DNA from: Dechloromonas denitrificans
Lineage (GTDB): Bacteria > Pseudomonadota > Gammaproteobacteria > Burkholderiales > Rhodocyclaceae
DNA: 64,000 nucleotides
Reading direction: 5' to 3'
Assembly: GCF_020510685.1 (NCBI RefSeq)
Contig: NZ_CP075185.1
Span: 1,674,001-1,738,000 of the forward strand
The stretch's first letter is position 1, and each line of letters opens with the position of its first letter. The position numbers and the translations under genes are program-made. The notes beneath the pieces were generated by a model, which saw nothing but the letters and a program-made list of their open reading frames with translations, was not told the DNA's origin and did no database searches. Positions 1-8,233 of the stretch are shown here, piece by piece.

Positions 1-291
1 GACGGCAAGGCGCGGACTCCCGCTGCCGGGGCCGCCAAGCCGGCCCCCGCCGATTTGACGCAATTGTCCAAGAAGAACGGCGGGTATTTTCCGACCGCCC
101 GCGTCTACGAAACCATCGACGGCCGGCTGGCGGTGGCAGCCCATGGCCCGCGCGACATGCCGCTGTGGGGGCAGGTTTACACCAGTCAGGCGGGGCCGGC
201 TACGAATAATCCTTACCCGGCCGAAGCCAAGGTCCGGTCGCGCATCCATGCGCTGATCGACTACATCTACCTGCTTCAGGAGAAGGATTAG
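1..291 (+). CDS. Cytochrome c family protein, C-terminal part (5' end outside window)
   Basis: The reading frame is open from the first base and ends with TAG at 289-291, so the start lies upstream. The last 96 residues carry HGPRDMPLWG, the kind of segment that supplies the distal methionine ligand of a class I cytochrome c, followed by a C-terminal helix ending IDYIYLLQEKD. The CxxCH heme site is not in the window and must lie upstream. A TTG codon at 55 could mimic a start, but the coding signal continues upstream of it in an Ala/Pro-rich linker, so it is unlikely to be one. Expected role is periplasmic electron transfer, inferred from the family only. Confidence 0.6.
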   Translation, partial: DGKARTPAAGAAKPAPADLTQLSKKNGGYFPTARVYETIDGRLAVAAHGPRDMPLWGQVYTSQAGPATNNPYPAEAKVRSRIHALIDYIYLLQEKD

Positions 292-336
292 TCTGAGCCG
301 GGCCGCGCCGGCCGGTGCCGCCCTGCCTGCCGCCGG

Positions 337-1965
337 CTAGATCCTGAATCGGCCGACGATTTCCTGCATGCGCTGCGCGGTCCGGTCCATGCTCTCGGCG
401 GCCTGCGAGGTTTCGTGGGCAATGGCGCTGGCCTCTTCCGACTGGGTCGCGATCTGTTCGATCCGGACCGCGACATCGGTCGATGCCGTCGATTGTTCGC
501 GCAGGCCGTTGTCGACCTCACGCACGACATCGGCGACCTGTTGAGCCATCTGGCGCAATTGCGCAATCGACGCGCCGGCCTGCTGCGCCAGTTCGACGCT
601 GCTGTCGGCCAGCTCGACGCCTTGCGCGACGCCGCTGACGACGTGCCCGGTCGATTGCTGGATGGCATTGACCATGCCGCTGATCTCGCCGGTCGATACC
701 GCCGTCCGTTCCGCCAGCTTGCGCACCTCGTCGGCCACCACGGCAAAACCGCGCCCGGTTTCGCCGGCCCGCGCCGCTTCGATCGCGGCATTCAGGGCGA
801 GCAGGTTGGTCTGGTCGGCAATGTCGCGGATCACCGCGACGATGCTCGATATCTTTTCCGACTCCAGCTTGAGTCCGTGGATCTGTTCCGCTGCGTTGCG
901 GACGACATTGGCCAACTGGTTGATCTGGCCGACCAGCGCGACGATGGCCTGGTTGCCCTGGGCCGCCTGTTCGTCGGACGCATTGGCCAGGCGCGAGGCT
1001 TCGTTGGTGTTGTCCGACACATGATTGATCGAGACGGTCAGTTCCTCGACATTGGCGGCAATCGCCGAAGCGGCGCTGCTCTGGACCGAGGATGACTGGT
1101 CGATCAACTGCACCGCATGGTTGAGCGACTTCGAGGCTTCGAGAATCTGGCCGGCGCTGCTCAGCGTCTCACCCATCGCCGAGCGCAAGGATTGCTGCAT
1201 GTCGCCGACGGCGCCCACCAGCTTGCCCACCTCGTCGCGACTGGTCGGCCCCATCTCGCCGCGCAGGTCGCCACCCGCGATGCGGCGCGCCGCGACCACC
1301 GCGGTATCCAACTGGTGACCCATGCGCTGGGCGATCAGATAGGAAACCAGCAGGGCCAGCGCAATGCCGGCCAGCAGGGCCGAGATGCCGCCAACCAAGG
1401 CCGTCCCGACACGCTTCTCGGCGCTCGCCGAGGCTTGGTCCGCACCGTCCCGGTTCAGCTTGGCCAGTTCGTCGGTCTTGTCGCGCAAGGCATTGGCGGT
1501 CTTGACCCATTCGCTCCGGCGCAATTGCTGGGCCTCGTCTTCCTTGCCGCTGCGGGCCAGGGCGATCGCCTTGTCGACGGCGGCCTGGTAGCCTTCCACC
1601 GCCTTCACGGTGTCCTGGTAGATGGCCCGTTCCTGATCGGAGCTGATCAGCTTTTCGTAGGTTTTCAAGGCGGCCTGGAGTGATTCGTTGAGTTTGCCGA
1701 GACTGCCTTCGATCTTGGCTTTTTCCTCGGCGCTCCCCGGCAGCATGTATTCCAAGCTACGCACGCGGTAGCGCAGGCGAAGCTGGCTGATTTCGCCCAC
1801 GGCCTGGACCGACGGCAGCCAGTTTTTGGCGATCTGCTCGGTGTCCTTGCCGACTGCCTGGATTTGCAGAACGCAGAAGAGCACGGCAACGATCAGCACA
1901 CCGCCGCTGGCGAGAAAGTTGATCAGCAATTTGTAGCGTAGCGACAGGTTATCGAGCCAAGCCAT
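337..1965 (-). CDS. Methyl-accepting chemotaxis protein
   Basis: A 542-residue transmembrane chemoreceptor. Residues about 12-33 form the first membrane helix. Residues about 35-188 form a helical periplasmic four-helix-bundle (4HB_MCP type) sensor. A second membrane helix lies at about 190-212 and is followed by a HAMP domain. The cytoplasmic signalling hairpin contains the conserved tip region [19 protein letters not shown], which binds CheA/CheW in this family. The ligand cannot be read from the sequence. It is a single gene, convergent with the cytochrome fragment upstream in coordinates, and no che genes lie nearby, so it probably works with an array encoded elsewhere. Confidence 0.93.
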   Translation of the reverse strand: MAWLDNLSLRYKLLINFLASGGVLIVAVLFCVLQIQAVGKDTEQIAKNWLPSVQAVGEISQLRLRYRVRSLEYMLPGSAEEKAKIEGSLGKLNESLQAALKTYEKLISSDQERAIYQDTVKAVEGYQAAVDKAIALARSGKEDEAQQLRRSEWVKTANALRDKTDELAKLNRDGADQASASAEKRVGTALVGGISALLAGIALALLVSYLIAQRMGHQLDTAVVAARRIAGGDLRGEMGPTSRDEVGKLVGAVGDMQQSLRSAMGETLSSAGQILEASKSLNHAVQLIDQSSSVQSSAASAIAANVEELTVSINHVSDNTNEASRLANASDEQAAQGNQAIVALVGQINQLANVVRNAAEQIHGLKLESEKISSIVAVIRDIADQTNLLALNAAIEAARAGETGRGFAVVADEVRKLAERTAVSTGEISGMVNAIQQSTGHVVSGVAQGVELADSSVELAQQAGASIAQLRQMAQQVADVVREVDNGLREQSTASTDVAVRIEQIATQSEEASAIAHETSQAAESMDRTAQRMQEIVGRFRI

Positions 1966-2063
1966 GACTGTCTCCGATATTGTAAAAATATTAAATGTAG
2001 CTCATATGATAGTCTGCGCTCGGTGTTCTTGCTTGGTTTTTACCGGCCGACATCTCGAAGGTC

Positions 2064-2714
2064 TCAATCGAGCAGCAGCGCTTCTTTCAGCGCAACCGGG
2101 AGCAGCTTCCGGTGCCAAAAATACTCATGGCCGAAATTGTTCTCGACCTGCAGCGCGCATCCCTTATCCAGGGCCAGTTGGGTGGGTTTGCCGCCTTCGC
2201 GTAATTTTGCCGCGTCCATCCGTTTTCCCAGCGCCACGCCGGACAGGCCAAACGGCTTGCCAATCTCCGTGATTTTCATCCACACCGATCGGTCGATGGG
2301 CGTCGCCGCGGCAACCCCGATGGCGCGTTTCGAGAGGGCGTCGGCTTCGGTGTTCTCTTCGCGCGGAATCCAGCAGAGACTGACGTTCGGAATCAGCGCC
2401 TTCAGTTCGACCACGGTCTTGCAGAGCGGGACCAGCCCCCGGGCATTGATCAACCACTCGCCGCTGACCTGCTTGATCACCAGCTGGCTATCGCCATAGA
2501 CGACGAGGTTTTGCACCCCGGCCTCGACGGCCGCATCGAGTACCGCCATCAGCGCACAGTATTCGGCCTCGTTGTTGGTGCCTTCGCCAATCGCCTGGGC
2601 AATCTCCACGATCTGGCCGGCAGGTCCTTTAAGGACTGCCCCGATGCCGCGTATTCCTGGGTTGGTGTCTTTCGTCGCCCCGTCGAACCAGGCGTGCCAG
2701 GTACCGATGTCCAT
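2064..2714 (-). CDS. RNase H-like protein (RNase HI fold)
   Basis: A 216-residue protein whose first 135 residues match the RNase H fold. The four acidic positions expected for a metal-dependent nuclease are visible: Asp in WFDGATK, Glu in NNEAEYCAL, Asp in VYGDSQLV and Asp in NTEADALS. The remaining 80 residues are a C-terminal extension not seen in housekeeping RnhA. The family includes proteins that cleave RNA in RNA-DNA hybrids, but several members have no proven substrate. The ATG start is supported by a GGAGAAAT ribosome site a few bases upstream. It stands alone, divergent from chrA. Confidence 0.75.
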   Translation of the reverse strand: MDIGTWHAWFDGATKDTNPGIRGIGAVLKGPAGQIVEIAQAIGEGTNNEAEYCALMAVLDAAVEAGVQNLVVYGDSQLVIKQVSGEWLINARGLVPLCKTVVELKALIPNVSLCWIPREENTEADALSKRAIGVAAATPIDRSVWMKITEIGKPFGLSGVALGKRMDAAKLREGGKPTQLALDKGCALQVENNFGHEYFWHRKLLPVALKEALLLD

Positions 2715-2789
2715 TCGATAATTTCTCCATTGATTCAGCCGCTATACTGCCCGCCTTAATTTGGCGGATAGAGCCGTCCGGCATGATAA

Positions 2790-2987
2790 GTTGGAATAAC
2801 TGGCAAACCTGCGATCGCTACGGATAAGCGTTGCAGTTTTTCCAGCCCTCTGCCGTCGGAAGCAAGCGGTATCAAGAGCGCCCTGGCTGGCCTGCGCGAC
2901 ACCATCGCCGACGATGACCAGTTGCAGGCGCTGGCCAGCATCATCTTTGACGGACTGCTGGCCTCCATTGAGAAAGGCCCGAAATGA
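2790..2987 (+). pseudogene. Possible 3' remnant of a gene coupled to chrA
   Basis: A 65-codon open frame with stop codons immediately 5' and no ATG or GTG start. Its only TTG is near the 3' end (2922). The last 40 codons look coding (helical, acidic, GC-rich third positions: SGIKSALAGLRDT, then IIFDGLLASIEKG). Its TGA overlaps the chrA ATG as ATGA, the usual arrangement of translationally coupled genes. I read it as the surviving end of a lost upstream partner. It could also be chance coding potential in high-GC DNA. Confidence 0.3.
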
Positions 2988-4348
2988 TCAATCAAGCCTC
3001 GACAGCAACATCCGAAACGCTCGTCGCCGCACCGGCCGAAGTCAGCTTCTGGCAGGCCTTCCGGTTCTGGTTGAAGCTCGGTTTCATCAGTTTTGGCGGC
3101 CCGGCGGGGCAGATTTCCATCATGCATCAGGAGTTGGTCGAGCGCCGCCGCTGGATTTCCGAACGGCGCTTTCTCCACGCCCTCAACTACTGCATGGTGC
3201 TGCCCGGACCGGAAGCCCAGCAACTGGCTACCTACATCGGCTGGCTGATGCACCAGACCTGGGGCGGCATCGTGGCCGGTGGCCTGTTCGTGCTGCCATC
3301 GCTCTTCATCCTGATTGGCCTGTCGTGGATCTATATTGCCTTTGGCGAGATGCCGTTGGTGGCCGGCCTGTTCTACGGCATCAAGCCGGCGGTAACCGCC
3401 ATCGTTGTGCAGGCTGCCCACCGCATCGGCTCGCGGGCCCTGAAGAACAACGTGCTCTGGGCCATTGCCGCCGCCTCTTTCGTCGCCATCTTCGCGCTAA
3501 ACCTGCCATTCCCCGCCATCGTCGCGGCCGCTGCGACGATCGGTTACTTCGGCGGGCGGATAGCCCCGGCCAAGTTCAAAACCGGGGGCGGACACGACCA
3601 GGCGGACCAGTCGTTTGGCCGCGCATTGATTGATGACGACACCCCAACCCCGGCACATGCACTATTCAGCTGGGCTCACCTGCTGCAAGTCGCCGGCGTG
3701 GGCGGCTTGCTCTGGCTGGTGCCGATGGGGATGCTTGCTGCCAGTTATGGCTGGGACCACACCCTGACGCAGATGGGCTGGTTCTTTACCAAAGCGGCTT
3801 TGCTGACCTTCGGCGGTGCTTATGCCGTCCTGCCCTACGTCTATCAGGGTGCCGTCGGGCACTACAACTGGCTGACGCCAACCCAGATGATTGACGGCCT
3901 GGCTCTCGGCGAAACCACGCCGGGGCCACTCATCATGGTGGTCACCTTCGTCGGCTTCATCGGGGGTTACGTCAAGGCCGTGTTTGGTCCGGACAGTCTG
4001 TTTCTGGCCGGCGCAGTCGCCGCCATGCTGGTTACCTGGTTTACCTTCCTGCCGTCCTTCATCTTTATTCTGACCGGCGGGCCGTTCATCGAGACAACCC
4101 ACAACCACCTGAAATTCACCGCTCCGCTGACCGCCATTACGGCTGCGGTGGTCGGCGTCATCCTCAACCTGGCGTTGTTCTTCAGCTATCACGTCCTGTG
4201 GCCGAAGGGCTTTGCCGGGGCGTTCGAATGGGGGGCGGCAGTCATCGCGCTGGGCGCTGCCATTGCCTTGTTCCGCTTCAAGATGAATGTCATCCAGGTC
4301 ATAGGCCTGTGCGCAGTGATCGGGTTCGTGATGAAGACGCTGCTGTAA
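2984..4348 (+). CDS. chrA: Chromate efflux transporter ChrA
   Basis: A 454-residue inner-membrane protein of the CHR family, long form, made of two homologous halves. The N-terminal half has FGGPAGQISIMHQELVE and LPGPEAQQLATYIGW; the C-terminal half repeats the pattern with FGGAYAVLPY and TTPGPLIMVVTFVGF. These are the signatures of chromate:proton antiporters. About ten membrane helices are visible, with a hydrophilic linker around residues 195-225. The family exports chromate and in some members sulfate; which applies here is not shown by sequence. No chrB or PadR-type regulator is adjacent, although a short degenerate frame overlaps its start. Confidence 0.92.
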   Translation: MINQASTATSETLVAAPAEVSFWQAFRFWLKLGFISFGGPAGQISIMHQELVERRRWISERRFLHALNYCMVLPGPEAQQLATYIGWLMHQTWGGIVAGGLFVLPSLFILIGLSWIYIAFGEMPLVAGLFYGIKPAVTAIVVQAAHRIGSRALKNNVLWAIAAASFVAIFALNLPFPAIVAAAATIGYFGGRIAPAKFKTGGGHDQADQSFGRALIDDDTPTPAHALFSWAHLLQVAGVGGLLWLVPMGMLAASYGWDHTLTQMGWFFTKAALLTFGGAYAVLPYVYQGAVGHYNWLTPTQMIDGLALGETTPGPLIMVVTFVGFIGGYVKAVFGPDSLFLAGAVAAMLVTWFTFLPSFIFILTGGPFIETTHNHLKFTAPLTAITAAVVGVILNLALFFSYHVLWPKGFAGAFEWGAAVIALGAAIALFRFKMNVIQVIGLCAVIGFVMKTLL

Positions 4349-4385
4349 TTTCCGATGTGGGCAAGCCGGCCAGTGAGTATTCGAT

Positions 4386-7112
4386 CTACAGCCCCTTGCC
4401 CATGCTCCAGACAATTGAAGCATCGGCCAGGTATTTGCGGAAAGCTTCGGTCACCGCGGCCGCGCCAAGCTGGTCGATCTGCCGGTCGAAGCGCGCCTGC
4501 CATGCGTAGTCGCGACCGCTGTACATGCCCTGGGACAGTTGCCGGACCAAGCCATTTTCCGCCGTCAGCGATTTGCTGCGCTCCTGCTTCCACAGTGATT
4601 TCGCCCGGGCCACCTCGGCTTCGCTGAAACCTTCGGCCAAGGCGCGCGCCAATTCTTCCTTGAGCATTGCCAATGCGTTTTCGGCATTGCTGCTGGCCAC
4701 GCTGGTGCTGATGCCGAGCCGGCTGCGCGGCTCGAAATTGCTTCCGGCCAGCGCTGCGCCGGCGCTGTAGGCGAGGCCCTCGCGTTCGCGCAAACGTGTC
4801 CTGATCCGGCTGTCGGTATCGCCGCCGAGCAGCCTGACGGCGATGCGCAGGGCCGGAAAGTCGGGGTCGTCTTCGGCGATGCGCAGCAGGGCGACGCCCT
4901 GGACATCGGCGTTCGGCCGATCAGGCATGGCGACGCTGACCGGGCGGTCGTCGACGCCTGTCGGTGCGGCGATGTCGCGGATCCGCTCGTAGGGCAGCCG
5001 GGCCGGCGGCAGCTCGGCCAGCCTGGCCCACATCGCCTCGACATCCGTCCGCGAAAAATCGCCGACGACCGCCAGCCGGATCTGCGAGATGCCGGAAAAA
5101 TCGGCGATGCAGCGCCGCAACTCGGCCATGTCGACGGCCTCGACATCGGCCCGGGCCTGGGCCAGCGAACGCGGCCGGAATGGATGGTCGGCCGGGTAAT
5201 TGTTGAATCGGCGGGCGACGGCATTGCTAGCCAGTTGCACCGGATCTTTCAGGGCCGCTTCCAGTCCGGCGAGCCGCGCCGCCTTCAGCCGTTCGAATTC
5301 GCCGACCGGGAGCAGCGGTGTTTTCCAGGTCGCCAGCAGCAGGTCCAGTGCCGCCTCGATATTGGCGCGCGGGGCCTCCAACGAGATGCCGCCGAGGCCG
5401 ATCGACCAGCGCGCCTGCAAGGCCTCCAGGCGACTGGCCAGTGCCTCGCGATCCAGCCCGCCACCGCCGTAAGCCATCAGGCTGCTGGCCAGCGCGCAGG
5501 ACGTTTGGCGAGTGCTCAGCGCCGCGGCGTTGCCGTAGTCGTTGGCGATGCTAACCCAGGCCAGATTGCCCTGGGTCCGGCGGGCGATCAGTTCGGCCCG
5601 GGCGCGCTGGCTGTCGAGCGGGATGGCCACAACCTGCGCCGCCAGTTGGTCGAGCGATGTCGGCAGCGGATCGGCCGAGGCGGCGATGGCCGGCCAGTCC
5701 CGTCCGGCCAGCAGGGCGGCAAGCGGCTCGGCCTTGGGCATGGTCGGCGGGGTAGCACCTTCGGCGTGACGCAACAGGACATCGCTGCGATTGATGCCGA
5801 TCAGCCATTTCTTCAGGGCCTGATTGGCTTCTTCCAGCGTCAGATCGGCGACGATGTCGCGCTGCCGGAAGAAGAGGCGCCAGTCGCCGGCCACTTCCGC
5901 CTGCGACAGGCGGGCGGCGAACGATTCGTGGGCGCTGCCCAGGCGTTCGAAGGCGTTCAGTTCATTGCGCCGGGCGCGCTCCAGTTGCTCGGCCGAAATG
6001 CCGCTTTGGGCGAAGCGCTCGACATGTTCCAACAAGGCGCGCGACAGCGCCTCGGCCTCGGCCGCCTGGCCGGCCGAGGCCGAAGCCAGCAACAGGCTGT
6101 AGTCGGGCTGGGCCTGCACGCCGCAGGAGACGCCGATCGCCAGGCGCTGTTCGAGAACCAGTGCGCGGCGCAGGCTGCCCCAGCTTTCGGCGCATAGGGC
6201 AGCGCTCGCCAGATCGACCGCCAGGGTCTCCCGTTCGTTCATGCCCGGCAACTTCCAGGCGGCGGCGCCGATCACCTTGCCGGCCGCCAGGAACAGTTCG
6301 CTGCGATTGGTCACCGCCCGGGCTTCTTCCCGTGTCCAGGTGGCGGGGCGTGGGGTGGCCGGCAAGCGGGCCGCGGCGAACAGGCGCCCGGCCAGCTTCA
6401 GTACGCGCTGGCTGACGAATTTGCCGGAGACGATCAGCACCGCGTTGTCGGGTCGATAGTGCCGCTGGTGAAAGGCTTGCAGTGCGGCAAACGGCGCTTC
6501 CTCGATATCGCTGCGGGCACCGATGGTCGACCGGCCGTAGCCGTGCCAGAAATAGCTCTGGCGTTGCAGGGCGCGGGTTACCAGGCTGTTCGGATCGTTG
6601 TCCTTACGCTCCAGTTCATTGCGCACCACCGTCATTTCGCTGACCAGATGCGCCCGGGTGAAGGTCGGCCGGATGAAGCGGTCGGCCTCGATACGGATCG
6701 CCTCGTCGATCTTGTCGGGATCGCCGACGACGGTTTCGAAATAGTTGGTCCGCTCGGCCGTCGTCGTGCCATTCCAGGTGGCGCCCAGCGCGGTCAGCTC
6801 GCTCTTCAGGTCGGCGCGCCGGCCGGCGCTCTTGAACAGCATGTGTTCGAGCAGGTGGGCCATGCCGCTTTCGCCATAGCCCTCCTGCTTGCTGCCGACC
6901 TTGACCAGTAGTTCGATCCGGGCGGTGGCGGCGGCCGGAAAGGGGGCGAGGATGATCTTGAAACCGTTGGCCAGCCGATACGACGAAAAGCCGCCGGCCT
7001 GTGCCTCAAGCTGCCATGCGGGCGGTGGCGCGGCCGACCCCGGGCAAGGCAGCAGCATGGCGAGAGCGAGCGGAGCGGCACGGAACAGCCGGGACATAAG
7101 GGGCATCGTCAT
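4386..7112 (-). CDS. Periplasmic M16 family zinc metallopeptidase (two-domain)
   Basis: About 908 residues with an N-terminal signal peptide (hydrophobic stretch followed by PGSAAP). The first M16 domain has the inverted zinc motif HLLEH near residue 85 and a downstream glutamate in YFETVVGD. The second, inactive-type M16 domain occupies roughly residues 490-900, as in bacterial pitrilysin-like enzymes of this size. The predicted location is the periplasm. It is the last gene of an operon behind a TonB receptor and a di-heme peroxidase, with a 16-bp gap. The family degrades peptides; FusC of Pectobacterium is a member that processes an imported iron protein, so a role in cleaving an imported peptide or protein is an inference from context. 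The ATG at 7112 is chosen over the TTG just before it. Confidence 0.88.
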   Translation of the reverse strand: MTMPLMSRLFRAAPLALAMLLPCPGSAAPPPAWQLEAQAGGFSSYRLANGFKIILAPFPAAATARIELLVKVGSKQEGYGESGMAHLLEHMLFKSAGRRADLKSELTALGATWNGTTTAERTNYFETVVGDPDKIDEAIRIEADRFIRPTFTRAHLVSEMTVVRNELERKDNDPNSLVTRALQRQSYFWHGYGRSTIGARSDIEEAPFAALQAFHQRHYRPDNAVLIVSGKFVSQRVLKLAGRLFAAARLPATPRPATWTREEARAVTNRSELFLAAGKVIGAAAWKLPGMNERETLAVDLASAALCAESWGSLRRALVLEQRLAIGVSCGVQAQPDYSLLLASASAGQAAEAEALSRALLEHVERFAQSGISAEQLERARRNELNAFERLGSAHESFAARLSQAEVAGDWRLFFRQRDIVADLTLEEANQALKKWLIGINRSDVLLRHAEGATPPTMPKAEPLAALLAGRDWPAIAASADPLPTSLDQLAAQVVAIPLDSQRARAELIARRTQGNLAWVSIANDYGNAAALSTRQTSCALASSLMAYGGGGLDREALASRLEALQARWSIGLGGISLEAPRANIEAALDLLLATWKTPLLPVGEFERLKAARLAGLEAALKDPVQLASNAVARRFNNYPADHPFRPRSLAQARADVEAVDMAELRRCIADFSGISQIRLAVVGDFSRTDVEAMWARLAELPPARLPYERIRDIAAPTGVDDRPVSVAMPDRPNADVQGVALLRIAEDDPDFPALRIAVRLLGGDTDSRIRTRLREREGLAYSAGAALAGSNFEPRSRLGISTSVASSNAENALAMLKEELARALAEGFSEAEVARAKSLWKQERSKSLTAENGLVRQLSQGMYSGRDYAWQARFDRQIDQLGAAAVTEAFRKYLADASIVWSMGKGL

Positions 7113-7128
7113 CAATCGGAGCGCCGGG

Positions 7129-8229
7129 TCAAAGTACGTTGAGGAATGCTGCGAGGGCCTGCACTTCGGCTTCGCTCATCTCGAGCGGCTTGAGCAATTC
7201 GGAATTGACCGGAAAACGCGGGTCGGCCGCCTGAACCGCGTTGGCCGGCTTGGGCCTGGGCATGCCGGCGTTGTACATGTTGAGGATGCCGCGCAGCGAC
7301 GGGAACAGCCCGTTGTGCATCCACGGCCCGCTCTGCGCCACATTGCGCAGCGTCGGGGTCTTGAACTTGCCGACATCCTGCGGCTCGCCGGTCACCTTGT
7401 GGCGGCCGAGATCCTCGTACTTGCGCCCGAAATAGGTCAGGCCGAGGTTGTGGAACTTGTTGTCGCTGAGCGCCGGCCCGTTGTGACAAGTCATGCAGCC
7501 GGCCTTGGTCCGGAACAGGTGCAGACCGAGCAACTCCTGGTCGTTCAGAGCTTGTGCCTGGCCCTTGAGAAAGTCGTCGAAGCGGGTCGCTGTCGGTACC
7601 AGCGTCCGCTCGTAGGCGGCGAGCGCCGACTGGATGCGCGGCAGCGTCACCGCGTCGTCGCCGTAGGCGCGGCGGAAATCCTCGCGGTAGCCGGCAATGG
7701 CAGCGAGCTTGCCGGGCAGCTTGTCGAGCGCCATCGCCATTTCGGCCGGATCGGCGACCGGGCCGAGTGCCTGGTGTTCCAGCGTCGGCGAGCGGCCGTC
7801 CCAGAACAGGCTGCTCGCGTGGCTGACGCCAACCAGCGCCGGCGCATTGCGCATGCCCTTGCGCCCGGCATGGCCGGGCGTCACCGGCAACGTGTCGGCG
7901 AAAGCATGGTCGGGCCGGTGACAGGAAGCGCAGGCGATTTCCCCTGAGTCGGAGAGCGCCTTGTCGTAGAACAGCCGGATGCCCAGGCGAAGCAGCGCGT
8001 AGGGCACGGTCTTTGGCAAATCGGGCGGGGCGACCGGGGCCATTTCCTGCCACTCGCCGCCCCCCTCGATGCGCGGCGCCGGCCAGGCCTTGAGCGGCAC
8101 GGCGTAGTGCTGGCGCAGGCAGGCGACGTCCCAAGTCGCCTCTTGGCGGCAGGGTTCGGCGGAAAAGGCCGCCGCCGAGCCCAGGCCGGCGGCGAGCATG
8201 GACAACAACTTGATCGATAGACGCATCAT
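7129..8229 (-). CDS. Di-heme cytochrome c peroxidase / MauG-like protein
   Basis: A 366-residue secreted protein with signal peptide (LLSMLAAGLGSAAAFSA). Two CxxCH heme sites are visible: CASCH at about residue 100 and CMTCH at about residue 247, the spacing expected for the bacterial di-heme peroxidase/MauG superfamily. Members either reduce hydrogen peroxide or oxidise a protein or peptide partner; the sequence does not decide which. The start at 8229 follows a GAGGTG ribosome site and lies 4 bp after the TonB receptor stop, so the two are co-translated. The genetic link to a TonB receptor and an M16 protease favours a role in processing an imported ligand, which is inference. Confidence 0.87.
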   Translation of the reverse strand: MMRLSIKLLSMLAAGLGSAAAFSAEPCRQEATWDVACLRQHYAVPLKAWPAPRIEGGGEWQEMAPVAPPDLPKTVPYALLRLGIRLFYDKALSDSGEIACASCHRPDHAFADTLPVTPGHAGRKGMRNAPALVGVSHASSLFWDGRSPTLEHQALGPVADPAEMAMALDKLPGKLAAIAGYREDFRRAYGDDAVTLPRIQSALAAYERTLVPTATRFDDFLKGQAQALNDQELLGLHLFRTKAGCMTCHNGPALSDNKFHNLGLTYFGRKYEDLGRHKVTGEPQDVGKFKTPTLRNVAQSGPWMHNGLFPSLRGILNMYNAGMPRPKPANAVQAADPRFPVNSELLKPLEMSEAEVQALAAFLNVL

Positions 8230-8233
8230 CACC

